A stretch of 64,000 bases of DNA from Ascochyta rabiei (Eukaryota > Ascomycota > Dothideomycetes > Pleosporales > Didymellaceae), in the NCBI RefSeq assembly GCF_004011695.2, contig NC_082422.1, positions 1,302,001-1,366,000 of the forward strand. The letters run 5' to 3'. The position numbers were made by a program, and so were the translations under genes. Below are positions 12,978-24,164 of the stretch, one piece after another; position 1 is the stretch's first letter, and every line of letters starts with the position of its first letter. The notes beneath the pieces were generated by a model. The model was not told the DNA's origin and searched no databases. It saw only the letters and a program-made list of their open reading frames with translations.

Positions 12978-14299
12978 ATGAAGTCATAGTTGCAACCTAA
13001 TGCATCTGTTCTGAATAGCAAAACCTCATCCCCCTCAATTCATGCGGACATTACATGAGACAAAAGAACGTGTGAGATACGCAGATGACGCAAAAGTTCG
13101 AGCTCTAGAAAACTCGGAAAAACTGATACATATCTATCTTGAAAGAGAAACAGGAAGAATTGACGTCAGCCTGCAAATAAGACTAGGAGGTAAGGATATT
13201 ATGACACGCAGATTGATGGTCGGGACCAGTCAAGTTCAAAAGTAAAACAAGATAAATCGTAACCAGGACAAACAGTAAGATCGTCAACACCACATTAAAT
13301 TTCTTCTCTCGCCGCGATCGGAAATTCCGGATTGGTCATACGCTCGTGGTGAGATCGCTGAGACAGTCGAAAACGACTGTAAACGATGTAGCGCTTGACA
13401 GGCTTTCTGGAGATCCCACGCGGTGATCTGGAATGCAGCGCCCCCTCTAAGAACAGCTTTCCTGGAAACAGCTAGTGATGACCATTGTTTTGCCAAACTG
13501 TCTCTTCTGGATTACAAGGCTGTAGATGACGTAATAAAAGAAGGCACGTCAGACCCTTCGGCTATTGGGCCTCAGATGAGCCGAACGGTACTACTTAGCT
13601 ATTCAGGTGGTTTCAATCATGGTGGGAATCTTCAACGTCTTGTAGAATTTCTTAGCCTCATTCTTTAGTACACTGGATTCAGTCAGTCCAGGACGGCCGG
13701 GAATGAGCCTGCTATCAGTAGAGTGTACAAAACGCTTGACTTGCGCATTCTGGCTCATTAAGAGAGAACTCGAATGAACTCCAAGCCAAAATCACCCTGC
13801 AGCACCGCTGTCTGGCTCCAAATCTTTTGCTTGAACCTCTCTAAGCAATGTGGAACAAATGATGCTGTGGCTGTGTTGAGTATCTGACACTGGTTGCCGA
13901 AAGAGTAGATATCGACGTCGAGGAAGTCAGCGATCGTGAAAGCAGGTTTTGGTTTAGTGTTAGCGTTCCAAGGTTGAGATGATCAGCGAAGATCCAGTTC
14001 CAGGTATGGTGCACCCCAGACACTTACACTATCATGTAGCCTAAATCCTGAGACACAACCGCTATAATAACTGCGGCTCCGCCACGCAGCCGTCGAGCGG
14101 CACTATTGTCATCAGTTGGGCAAGAGGGCCCGATCGATCAAGATTCCTTGCAGTCGAGGGAAGTCATAGATGAGGAAGGTTTTGCAGTAGCGGCTGAGTC
14201 GAACGCAACCAGGTAATGAGTCCGAGCCGGGGGTTGTGGATGACATAGAAGCACAAGTCTTTCCCCCATAATCTTCTCAAGTGACGTGGGATCTGGGAT
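12978..14299. other. Intergenic region, no supported gene
   Basis: Short frames at 13042-13245 and 13423-13668 (+) lack domains and start-context support. Nothing recognisable on either strand. The first stretch is the GMC 3' region. Confidence 0.4.
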
Positions 14300-14542
14300 T
14301 TGCAGGGTGGCTTCAATATTGATAGCAACTGCTTCGTGCTCGGTGCAAGTTCAATTCGTTGTGGCAGCCACAATATTGACTTTTTGTGCGGAGTTCCTGA
14401 CTGTGAATCATGTGGCCCGACGTGTTCTGTGGGTGGTAGGGTCACTTTTGGCGAATGCAAGTGTTTCCTTGGTGTACCTGTCCCAAACACACCCCATTCA
14501 AGCATGCAGCTCCACTTTTGGCTGATGTTTAAGAAGCCATGA
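14300..14542 (+). CDS. Short cysteine-rich open frame (possible exon or relic)
   Basis: An 80-codon frame with ten cysteines in about 50 residues, in a spaced pattern (NCF...IRCG...FLCGVPDCESCGPTC...GECKCF) suggestive of a disulfide-rich extracellular module. The ATG at 14300 does not start a signal peptide, so if real this is an internal or last exon of a secreted protein whose 5' exons I could not find, or a relic. Overlapping frames on both strands (14286-14525 +, 14164-14505 -) have no such pattern. Family not recognised. Confidence 0.25.
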   Translation: MQGGFNIDSNCFVLGASSIRCGSHNIDFLCGVPDCESCGPTCSVGGRVTFGECKCFLGVPVPNTPHSSMQLHFWLMFKKP

Positions 14543-15263
14543 TCTAGACTTCAGACGAATTGTTCTATCCGTGTGTTCCTTTTGATACGCGTTAAGTTTC
14601 CTTCACATTGTCCCCTCGCCGCGAATCCCTCCAACACAAGGTTCGATCCGCCTGACCAACTTCTTTAATCGAGTGGTAGATCTCTAACTTCTTTTAGTAA
14701 TAGGTGTTGTGCGAAATACCAGCCCCAGCCAACTAGCGGGACCTTTAGACTTTTTTTGCACTTATCTCTTTATCTACAGGTACCTTTACCTCTGTCTACA
14801 CAAAACTATAATATGGACCAAGTACAATATAACAGATATAATCTTTCATATAGAAACTTTTTTTTTTGAAAATAGAACTACTCTACTTTAACTATGAAAA
14901 GGCGATAAGAAAGTATTACAGAAGGAAATGAGGAAAAATGCATTTACACTTAAAAAGAGACTAGACAAGATGACTGAAAGTTAACATCGCGCTACAAGTA
15001 ACACAATACTTAATTTTTTTTTTACCTATAGAATAACATTCTGCGTACAAAACTAGCTTTATTAACCTATACTAGAGCTTATACAACTGCGTTATGTAGG
15101 TGTGTAGTGTGTGTCTATAGAGGTGCACTATAAATAGAAACTCTGCCTAACCTGTTAGAAGAGTAAGCCAGGTACTTCGCAATTTGTTAGACTTATCTTA
15201 ACTCCGCTAATACCTCTACAACACACTTTTCTCCATAATCTTCCAGTCAGCGCCCACTCCCGA
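14543..15263. other. AT-rich intergenic region
   Basis: Contains T- and A-runs (14750, 14863, 15014) and no credible gene. The last part is the upstream region of the DUF7136-like pseudogene. Confidence 0.4.
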
Positions 15264-15950
15264 ATGCACACTATTACTTTAGTTAGCTGCTTCCTCGTGA
15301 CCTGTGTAGGGCTTGTTAATGCAGCCGCCAGCGATTGCTTAGGCGTTGTGGAAGTAAACTTGGTCTTCCCGCGCAACATATTGTATACGCCAGCGCCATA
15401 TGTGCCCTTTGTTTTTGGTTTTCAAAACACCAAATACGCGCAACTACTCGATCTCAGTATTGAAATCAATGTCTGGAATATAACCGACTGGTCAATCATC
15501 AATCAGGAGAGCTTCAGTGACTTTCATGATGACCTGAGATGGACAAAGATGTCCAGCACTGACCCTTACCTCGGATACCGCCATTACAATCATTTCAATA
15601 CCAAGTGTATCTGGGGATAAGACTGAACCCTGTCCTGGTCCCATCGAAACCAAGAGCTCTATTAGGAAGAGTCAAGTCTAATTGGCTACACGCAAAATAC
15701 CGAGGACGCTTCTAACAGTGCTGAATGCTGTAAAGTAGTGGCCAACTATACTGCCACTCTCAATTCTTGTTGGGTTTTGACTGACTCTGCTGCTGCTTTC
15801 AACCCATCGGCTTCCTTACTTGAACAACGATGATCTTGTCGTAAACCACCAATCAACTACCCGTCCGACAAGGATGCCGCTGTACAACTGCTTGTTGGGA
15901 GTAAGTGCCTAATAGCTGTGTTTGGAGCTTTGGGTTCCTTTCTCATGTAG
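15264..15950 (+). pseudogene. DUF7136-like secreted protein, broken by nonsense mutations
   Basis: ATG 15264 opens a signal peptide (HTITLVSCFLVTCVGLVNAAA) and then CLGVVEVNLVFPRNILYTPAPYVPFVFGFQN split by family-like spacing, which I recognise as the start of the fungal DUF7136 family of secreted, C-terminally hydrophobic proteins. The first stop is TAA at 15618, but the same frame continues to a TAG at 15948-15950 and retains the family's cysteine-containing middle (AECCKVVANYTATLNSCW), the DSAAA segment and a hydrophobic C-terminal tail ending GALGSFLM. Four in-frame stops (TAA, TGA, TAG, TGA) and no frameshift are needed. Stops without indels point to C-to-T type damage rather than random decay; leakage from the hypermutated transposon block about 4.5 kb away is possible. 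A short truncated protein from the first ORF cannot be excluded. Confidence 0.6.
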
Positions 15951-16025
15951 ACATATCCTAGGTTGAGGGATTTGGGGGAATTGATATGTCTTTTGCTCTA
16001 AATTGTAGTAAACAAGGAATCCCTT

Positions 16026-16406
16026 GTGACTGCTCAACCAAATAGGAACTTGACTTCTTCCATTACTTTGAGCTGCTTAAATCCGATTTCCACACCCAGA
16101 TTACACCACAGGTTCCTTCAGCCGAGACCGAACGTACCTTGCAGATCCTTCGTGCTTTCAATATGGACAATCGCCGCTGCGCAGGCCGCCGCATTACGTG
16201 GGCTGGTGCCTATCGATGCCCAAGGGCTGTACGAGACGTTGACTCCCTGGCGCGATGTTGCGGGCACGATGTGCGAAAAGTGCAAGCTGCTGGTCAGCGA
16301 GGCGTTGTTAGTGCGCCCAGACGGCTTCAACTCGCCTTCAGACGGTTGCCATGGCGAGGCACTGCAGTCGGCGTTGCAAAAGCTGCTTAGGAGCCCGAAC
16401 TCGTGA
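16026..16406 (+). CDS. Unrecognised 126-codon open frame, possibly a 3' exon or relic
   Basis: The C-terminal two thirds are protein-like: an alanine-rich helix, then PIDAQGLYETLTPWRDVAGTMCEKC and LLVSEALLVRPDGF, ending SALQKLLRSPNS. A CxxC pair lies in the middle. The N-terminal part is low quality, so the true start is uncertain. It resembles a terminal exon of a larger intracellular protein; I do not recognise the family and see no clear upstream exon. Confidence 0.25.
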   Translation: MTAQPNRNLTSSITLSCLNPISTPRLHHRFLQPRPNVPCRSFVLSIWTIAAAQAAALRGLVPIDAQGLYETLTPWRDVAGTMCEKCKLLVSEALLVRPDGFNSPSDGCHGEALQSALQKLLRSPNS

Positions 16407-18311
16407 TCGCCTAAGCCCGTGATGGCCGATGGCTGATGTTTGGTCGCTATTTATGTTAGATAGACGGTATGTGTGAGCGGAGGTCGGTCGCATGTTGAGC
16501 CACCGGAACCGCCGCCGCACGTCTTGCCTGTCTCCTTGCATTGATCCCTGCACCTCCGCAAATGGCAAGTGCCCCCTTCCGCTATTTGCGGGGACGGCGG
16601 AATCGGAACGGTGTAGTCCTTATCCCGGTGGGACAGCCGATGCGTGGGACAGCTAAGGGATCGACCCAGCAGCACTTACAGGCGCCATTAAGGGACACGA
16701 GTTTATGCAAGGTTTGATTGTACCCTCCGTACTTTACCCTAAGACTAAGACAGACCCATTCTTGTTTCACCCGATACACATCCTTTGAAAATATCATAGC
16801 CACCATTGTCGTCACAGCTACCTAGCTATTCCGCTCGCACCAAAAAGTCCTGTTTGTCCTTGAGAAGTTGGACTTTCCTCATGGATTGCAGAACATTGAT
16901 ATACAACAGGATGGAAACTGCGTAATTAATCAGCCATGAACGCGCTGAAAGTGCTGCTGAATCATCCGTCAATCTTATGAGCGCGTGTGGCTCTAGACCG
17001 CCAACTTCATCGCTTCCCATCACCCTTTTGCCAAGCTTCCAGCCATTCAAAACGAAAAAACCAATCTTCTAAAATCTTCGTTTCTTTACTTTGTTTCCCG
17101 GGCGTCATAGATAGCGTTGGTACAAGGTAGCGGTACGAATACCTAGGTAGTGTTGTTGCCCAGAAATGCTGGCGGCCTGTGTTGCACGAGGATCATGCGG
17201 GGAAAGAATAGCCCACCAGGTAGCCAGCCACACAGCCAGCCACGCTTGCGCCAAAGGATCGGCTCCACAAATTTGTTACATCTCATTCTGTCCCGTATCG
17301 CCCTCGAAAATCATCCCACGACTGTGTGTACCCGCTAGAATATGGAGCGGAAGGAGCATAGCATTCCGAATTAGGACGCGTACACAGGCGTCGTGCGGAA
17401 ACTGGACATTCACTTGACACGTGACTTCAAAATGAGGACTGGATCCGTTAAGCAGAAGACACAGGTACGATTGCAACAGCTGCAGGCATGACGCACTACT
17501 TCCAATACTCCGCTTTTGATAAAACTGAAATTCACGTACGATAATCAATGTGAATTTTTAGGTGAATGAGAAGATATCGGAACTACTATACAAGCTCTCA
17601 ATGGTCGATCTCGTGAAGTCTGTAATCAACATCATTGCCATCCATCAGCTACAAAGACGGGAGTAGTTGCCAAGCCTGGGGAATAAACGTGGACGAAGCC
17701 ACTGCAAAATATCTGTTCGGTGAGGTCCCGCCAAAAAGAAAGGTAGGGGGGAAGGGGGACCAGAAAGGGACTGGAAGGTGCGGTACTGTTGTTCCACAAA
17801 TCATGAGTAAATGTGGTTTATGTCAATTGAATCTATCAACTTGGTTACAGTACAAATGAGAGCAGCTACAAGTACTGACTGCACAAGTTGGTCTGCTGAA
17901 GAATCGGTTCAAATTGTGCCAGCATGTCTTCGGTGGCACTTATAGTCTTGGCAGCATAGTCAACATGTGAACGTAAGAGTACATAGTTGGCTTTACACGA
18001 ATGATTTAGTTTTGGTTGATACCAAGATTGCGATAGAGGCCAGAAAGCCACCCCCAAGCCGCCAAGTCGGTTTTTGCGGGGAAGTCTGGGGTAGAGCTGC
18101 GTAAGCTGTAAGGTAGATTTCCCCACCGGATGTAGTGAGCGCTCACCTCAGCTATACGCCAATGAAAGAAACGGAATTTCTCCGTCAGGGGCTTTTAAAT
18201 GCGTTCCTGCCACCCATCCTGTGTCGAGATTCTCCATTATAATACGACTGAAGCAGTGAATGTACACAGTTCTTTTCAACCAATCACTTTTTCTTTGTAC
18301 CCATTATCACG
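16407..18311. other. Intergenic region with short gene fragments
   Basis: About 1.9 kb without a supported gene. Two stretches look like fragments. One is plus strand around 17635-17730, reading ISYKDGSSCQAWGINVDEAT, which recalls the N-terminal ATPase segment of fungal Hsp70-like proteins. The other is minus strand 18126-17866, containing KLNHSCKANY, faintly like the NHSC motif of SET domains. Both are too short and isolated to call genes. The last 150 bases are the MFS promoter. Confidence 0.3.
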
Positions 18312-19953
18312 ATGGAACCCACGCATGATAACGAGAAGGCCGAAAACATCATGATCGAGAAGGTTGACGACCTTCCTGGTGAGAGCAACTTGAGTAACAT
18401 CCAGGGTCACCCCAAGGTCATTACAAATTCCATCTAGCTCTCCTTTTGCAGTACTGACAAGAATGCAATCAGCTCTGGCCAGGTTCTCTCAAAACAGCGA
18501 TCCTATTCAATATCTGTCTGATGACGTTCAACGGACAGTTTTTTGCCTCAGGTCCTTCAACCAGCCTCGTATACTTTGTCCGGGAGTTTCGCGTTGGTTA
18601 TCCAGATGTAGCACCTCTTATCTCCTATGTCGTGCTAATGATAGGCATCAGCAGCCTCATCTGGATACCGACGGCCAGCATCTTCGGCAAGCGTATCGTA
18701 CTAATCGTCTCAAACTGTATCTTCCTTGTGGGCTGCATCTGGGGTATATATGCGACGTCGCTTAACAGTCTTCTTGGTTCGAGAATTCTTGCAGGCTTTG
18801 GAGGGGGTGCTGTGCAGGCTATTGGACCTGCGGTGATAGGAGGTAAGTTGCCATTCATTCAGTATCGTTAAGTGAACAAAGCAATTCTAAATCTTGCAAA
18901 GATGTGTTTTTCGAGCGAGACTACTCCAAGGTGGTTGCCATTTACTCCATGTGTCTCTGCATAGGCGCACAATTGGGTCCTTTGTTTGCAGGACACATAG
19001 CGCTACACATGGGCTGGCGATGGATCTTCAAAATAATCGCTGTCCTGATCGGGTTCAATCTCCTCACCACAATCGTACTACTACCAGAGACAACATTCAC
19101 TCGAAAGGGCTCCACCGGTGTCACAGCAGGAGTCCTAGATGAAGGGCTTTTTGAAGCCGTTTCCGGTCAAAACCTTCGCAAGCCATTGCTCCCAGCACTC
19201 TCGAAAGGGACTCTCTATTGGAAACACCCACATGTACAAGAAGGAGGCGCCAAGCAATGGATAGCAGCATTGGTGCGACACTTAGTTTTCATCGCTGACC
19301 CCATTGTTCTCTGCTGCGCTGGTCTTTGGGGCGTCATTCAAAGCTGGGTCATTGTCATATCTGTCTGCTCTTCACAGATTTTCGCTCCTCCGCCGTTCCT
19401 TTTCACGCCAGCGCAATTGGGTAACTGGACCGGTACAAGCATGATAGGAATCATCATTGCTGCTCCTATCGCCGGCCCAGTGGTAGACGCAATGTCGCAA
19501 AAGTTCTCAGAAAGGCGAGGCGGGCATCAACCAGAATACCGCTTGTACAGCATGATTGTTCCCTTCGTCGTCTGCTCCCCTGGATTGTTGCTCTTCGGCT
19601 ATACTGTTCTCAAAGGATCATACATTGGTCCTGCTGTTGGCTTCGCGATGCAAGCTGCAGGCCTTACATTGGCACCCTCTGCAACCATCGCATACGCTAT
19701 CGACAGTTATCCGTTCCACGCAGCTGAGGCTGTAGCATCTGTCAACCTACTGACGCATCTTATTTCGTTCGCTCTTTCTAGAACAGCACCAGATTGGCTA
19801 CTACGCGTAGGTGTGAAACGACTCTTTATTGATATGGCGGTAATTCAGTGGGCAATGTTTATTGGATTAACCATCCCGCTATTGCTGTTTGGTCAGTGGG
19901 TTCGTTCACATACCACCAGATTCCACGAAGGGATTAGTAGTAGGAAACACTAG
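18312..19953 (+). CDS. MFS transporter (DHA/drug:H+ antiporter type)
   Basis: Exons 18312-18416, 18473-18842 and 18902-19953 give 508 residues plus stop. Both introns (56 and 59 bp) are GT-AG; the first has a TACTGAC branch-like site. A short acidic cytosolic N-terminus precedes about 12 hydrophobic helices. Helix 2-3 carries PTASIFGKRIVLIVS (motif A region). GSRILAGFGGGAVQAIGPAVIG is the helix 4 R-G-x-G block. CIGAQLGPLFAGHIALHMGWRWIF is the motif-C/helix 5-6 signature of antiporters, and a long central loop runs to about residue 290. This is typical of fungal drug/polyamine or small-metabolite exporters. No frame damage is visible, so it is probably functional, although it sits only about 500 bp from the hypermutated transposon block. 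Substrate unknown. Confidence 0.93.
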
Positions 19954-20463
19954 CCTAGAAGTAAACGGCGACGGAAGCAACGTAATGGCAATGTTGCGGG
20001 TGCTGTCCGCCTCCCCTCATATGAATATGTGCGCGTGCTGTCGTCCAGGGAGAATTTACCAAAAGTCGTTACCTAACGGCAAGCGTGCATTTAGCCTTTA
20101 GGTTTAGAACTTCCTGCAACTTACTACTCTTGGAGTACCTTTAAAAAAGCCAGGTTAGATTGCGCTAAGATAAACACTTAGAGATTATTAAGAACCTACC
20201 TAAATTCGATTACTAGTAATGGTAGGTACTACTACTACGTCTAGTTTAAAGGATCCTATTAGAATTCTACTAGGATTTAGGCAACAGTGCCTCCTAAAGG
20301 ATTAGGTAATAAGCTATTTATTAACAGTAAATTAAGTAAAGACTTAGATTAGGACAATCTACGTACAGAGATAGACTAACTACAAGCTAAAAAGCCTAGC
20401 TTTAAGCTACATCCCCTCTGCATAAAGATAACCCTATATCTACTTATTAGGTGGTATAATAAA
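19954..20463. other. Transition from genic to hypermutated DNA; transposon-like fragment
   Basis: Base composition changes near 20,100. From about 20,140 the plus strand contains a coding-like, stop-peppered frame (DNLRTEID then LQAKKPSFKLHP) that looks like the tail of a transposase or another mobile-element protein. It is too short to classify and ends at the left LTR of the next element. Confidence 0.35.
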
Positions 20464-21072
20464 TGTGTGATGAGGTAACTTGATGATATTAATGATGATT
20501 GTGTGTTACTGTCCCCCTGTGTTCAGTGAGATTTAGCTTCTTCGCTAGTGTGCTAAGCCTATTGGTCCCTGCTCGATTGTACAGATCTGTCCTTACTAGA
20601 TCTTGTTCTATCTAACACACCCCTTTAGCTTAGAGGATTATTAAGCTAGTAGTTATATAAGTGTAAGGTCTTTAAGTTACTCTTAAATTCCCTTAAGAGG
20701 CATAGTATTTGTTACCTGTACTAGCTCTGTAATAACTAGGCTAAGTTATTAAAGGAAGCCTTCTTATTTGTTTGCTAGTAGGACCTTTATTATACTGTCT
20801 GCAATTATATCTTTAAACTACGCAAATTTATCTTAATTATACCCTTAGATACTTCTTATCTAATCTAATATTTGTAGATATCTATATATTAAAGCTTAGT
20901 TAAAAGATAAGAAACATTCTCTGTTCCTAAGAGTATAGTTTATTTATTATTATACTAGATAGTAATAGTACATATATCTATTTTTATTTAGAGTTTACTA
21001 AGTAGTCTTAATGTAAATAGTACTTCTTTAGCTACTTATAAGGAAGCTAGTAGCTCTGCTTTAGTAGTTAAT
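20464..21072 (-). mobile_element. Truncated copia-like element (Copia-D): LTR plus RNase H end
   Basis: A probable LTR (20464-20617, starting TGTGTGAT and ending ATCTAACA) is followed by a reversed polypurine tract (CCCCTTTAGC) and then minus-strand copia pol 3' sequence. Reading right to left just before 21072, the RNase H block LTTKAELLASL is recognisable and parallels the RNase H of Copia-B. The element is cut at 21072 by the left LTR of Copia-A; no continuation was found beyond 58,790. Heavily C-to-T mutated. Confidence 0.55.
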
Positions 21073-21240
21073 TGTTAAATGAAAGGTATTAGAGAAATAG
21101 GTTAGGCAATATACCTGCAAAGAAACCGTGCAGGGGCCCCCACTAGAACCTAGATAAGACAAAAATCACCCTTACATAGAACAAGAACAGAACATTAATA
21201 CATTATTATTAACTTATTACTATTACTATCTAATCTAATA
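21073..21240 (+). repeat. Copia-A 5' LTR
   Basis: A 168-bp repeat from TGTTAAAT to the mutated end AATCTAATA, matched by a 170-bp copy at 58621-58790. The right copy keeps the unmutated end ATCTGACA, whose complement TGTCAGAT explains the left end TGTTAAAT. The differences are mostly C/T and G/A transitions. Confidence 0.8.
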
Positions 21241-22858
21241 ATTAAGAGTCTTACTGCCGCTACAATAAGCGCTAATAACAAGCAAAATAGTAACTAGCTA
21301 AAGCTAGAGGGACGCAACAGTTATTCTTACTAACTTAAGAGACTAGGTCTCCTAGTACTGCTAACTTAAGATTAAGTGCCAGTTACAAGATACATAGCTG
21401 CTAGCAGACCCTAAAGAGGTGCAACTCTAACACATATAACTAGAGGCGCTACTACCTTTAGAAATTATGTAATATAAACTAGTAATAAGTATAAGCAACA
21501 CCTTAACTACGTTATTACAGACTATCTAAGTAGGTTAAAGCAGAACGCACAGAACAACATACAAAGTAATAAATATATTAATAACTATACTGTAAACACC
21601 TATAATCCTAATATAGGTATTTAACCTCTTAGAAAAGGGATAAGAGGTATATAAGGAAGATTGTAAAGACTATAAGCTTTACCTTAAGTTATATAAGATA
21701 CTTAAGAAAGACTATTAAGATAAGAAAAGTAAAATATTAAGAATAGTTAAGTATATTCTTATAACAGTAACACTATATCTAAAGCTAAGTTGCTGTATAA
21801 AAAACAGAACACTGCATAAATAGATAACTACCCTCTAAGACACTGTTAGAGTAGATATAGACAAAGAACAGGCGTAAGTACAAGAAAGATACTATGCTGC
21901 ACTTAGACTAATACAAACAAGTACAAATTAGGAGACATAGCTAAGTAAATATAATTAGGTAGTAAGTTAAGCTAAGACCCTTAAGGTAGCTAAGGTTATG
22001 TAAACACAAGCTGTTATTAATAATTTTCTAGGCTCTGTATCTAAGATAGCATTAACCTAGACTACAGCGTTCTAAGGGCTAGGATACAATAAAAAAGCTA
22101 TAAACAGAAAAAGAATAATAAAACTCTTCTATAATTATATAAGCCTTTAACATCTACTTAGAAGGAAGCCTAAGAGCGCCTTTGCAGTAGGAGAGGCATT
22201 ATACGCAGTAAGCAGTAAATCTAACTTAAACTTATTGAGGGACACCTTTAGTAGAGAACTAAGAGCGCTATCTAACAACAATTATTAAGGCTAGGGAAAC
22301 CCTAGGCAAAACAAAAGAAAGATAGATAGCTAAAGTGCTAGAACTAAGCAGTTCCTAGAGAGGAATATAGTAAGAGCTAAAGACATATATCCTACCTGTA
22401 TATAGTGTTATAATATATCTAACTACTACTACGTAAATACAGCTAAGGCACCTAAGTAGTTTAAGCTAAATAGAGGTGTTATAAAACTAGTATAGTATAA
22501 GCTTAAATATAATAGTAACTTACAAAAGAGAATATAGGCAATGTCTTAAGGGACTAAGCAACTGCAAATAACAACAGCGTCTTAATTAATTGCTCTACAT
22601 ATTAAGACGCCTTAAACACTAGACAAGATTATTAAGTAACTAGATAGCTAAGAAATTACTTAGGTTAATAAAGGTAGTATAAAAGCAGCATATAGCGTAA
22701 GCAATTAAGGATATCTATTAAAGAAGGTATTTCTTCTAGATTCTAGCTTAACTACGTATATCTATAATAACCTCTTAAGAATTAGAGACGTACGCTAGCT
22801 AGCAATAGGAGACTATATCTAGACTAGGAACTCTAAGGTCTAGATATAAGGATATAGT
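21241..22858 (+). mobile_element. Copia-A internal segment 1: gag, zinc knuckle, protease
   Basis: Hypermutated plus-strand copia sequence. The PBS region ATTAAGAGTCTTACT lies directly inside the LTR. A gag-like region follows, then a decayed zinc knuckle near 22,395-22,450 (CIQCYN...). The protease start is near 22,735, with DSSLTTYI where copia proteases have DSGAT.H. Dozens of TAG/TAA codons interrupt it. It is split at the five bases ATAGT (22854-22858) by insertion of Copia-B, and the reading continues at 47,111. Confidence 0.75.
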
Positions 22859-23020
22859 TGTTAGATAATATGCTTAATGTGCAAAGATAATAATAAAGGT
22901 GATTAATTAATAATTATCTGTCTTAATGGCTGATTTTATGTGTGTGTGCCGCTAGCCCCTAAGTTAACCAAGGTTAACCCTAAACCCCTAACTTAGTTTA
23001 GCAAGGTTAGTTATCTAACA
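22859..23020 (-). repeat. Copia-B left LTR (3' LTR of the minus-strand element)
   Basis: 162 bp from TGTTAGATAA to TTATCTAACA, a perfect 10-bp terminal inverted pair. It matches the equally long copy at 46944-47105. The flanking five bases ATAGT (22854-22858) recur at 47106-47110 as the target duplication. A reversed polypurine tract (CACCCCCTTAGC) follows. Confidence 0.9.
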
Positions 23021-23909
23021 CACCCCCTTAGCTTTAAGGCCCTATTAAAGCTAGACACAATTAGCTCTTATTATACCTCTAGGTTAGCAAGCTTTTAGTT
23101 AAGTAATTCTATCTAGGTGTTAGCTGGCTTTCTTTGTTTAGTATGTTTCTCTAGTCCTAGCTACCTTAGAAAGGTTAACTACTTGCTTGTAGGCAGAGCC
23201 TTTGTAAGTCTGTTAGCTAACATCTTAGTAGATAGGACATAGGTTACTGTTATAGTGCCTTTATTTACCTCTTATTACAGCTAGTAGTTGTAAATGTCTA
23301 TATGTTATAGTTTAGTTTAGAGTTTTAAGACTTCCTTATTAATTAATTAGATAGTCTAGGTATTATTATATTAAATAGTAATTAATAATTATAAGAGGTG
23401 TATGCTAAGTTCTAATAATAGTTGTAAGATAAAGATAGCTTCCTTAGCTACCTATGCTAGGGCAAGTAGCTCTGCTTTAGTTGTTAATGTGGTAACTGTG
23501 TCTTGTTTATTAGCTCTCTAGGTAATAAGTCCTCTGTATAGTTTAATAGTATATCCTTAGAAGCTCTTTCTGTTAAGAGTATTATTAGTAAATAATGCAT
23601 TACTAGTAACTACTAGGTGCTTATTACCTCTAAAGGTAAGGGATAGGTCTTATGTTCCTTGTAGGTATAATAGCACTTAATCTGCTGCGTTATAGTGCTG
23701 CTGTCTAGGGTTAGTTAGAAACTGTGCCAGCCTAGATGTAGTAAAGGCAATGTTAGGCCTAGTAGTAACTGCAGTAAAGAGGAGAGATCTAATCTTTCTC
23801 TAGTATTTGTTAATTTCTAATACTACAGCTTCTTCTTTATTTAGTAGAAGCTTAATACTTAATATTAGTGTGTTATGTTATATGTTTGTCTTATCTGCTA
23901 GGGAGCTAA
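23021..23909 (-). mobile_element. Copia-B internal segment: RNase H
   Basis: Minus-strand copia RNase H relic. Near 23,460-23,510 the reverse reading gives ANKQDTVTTLTTKAELLALA, the characteristic copia C-terminal block. Stops come from hypermutation. It is cut at 23909 by Gypsy-B; the reverse transcriptase continues at 42,966. Summing both pieces gives about 5.2 kb, the normal size for a copia element. Confidence 0.8.
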
Positions 23910-24164
23910 TGTTCCAGTATAAGTATCGAAGCATCTTGTTAGCAGGCACATTAGGAAGGATACTTATCATTATCATTGTTAAGAGTTAAAGAGACGGTTA
24001 ATACAGTAGTTAAATTCTATAAGTAAGTAATTCTAGTTGTTGTTGTAGGTGTCCTACCTTAACAGTTCCTGTTAAGGTCTCTTATACCCCTCTGCTAGCC
24101 AGATTACGTACACTAGCTAAGCATCCTAGTTCTTACTAAGGAAGTTACTGTATGCACTGGCACA
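23910..24164 (-). repeat. Gypsy-B left LTR (3' LTR)
   Basis: 255 bp from TGTTCCAGTATAAG to CACTGGCACA. It matches the 273-bp repeat at 42689-42961; the length difference is largely a GA microsatellite in the right copy. A reversed polypurine tract (AACCTCCCCCCCC) follows at 24165. The four bases CTAA before it (23906-23909) recur after the right LTR (42962-42965). Confidence 0.85.

Noticed and set aside
17866..18126. SET-domain protein fragment (KLNHSC)
   Set aside because: Only one short motif resembles SET domains; surrounding sequence does not follow the fold, so no gene was called.
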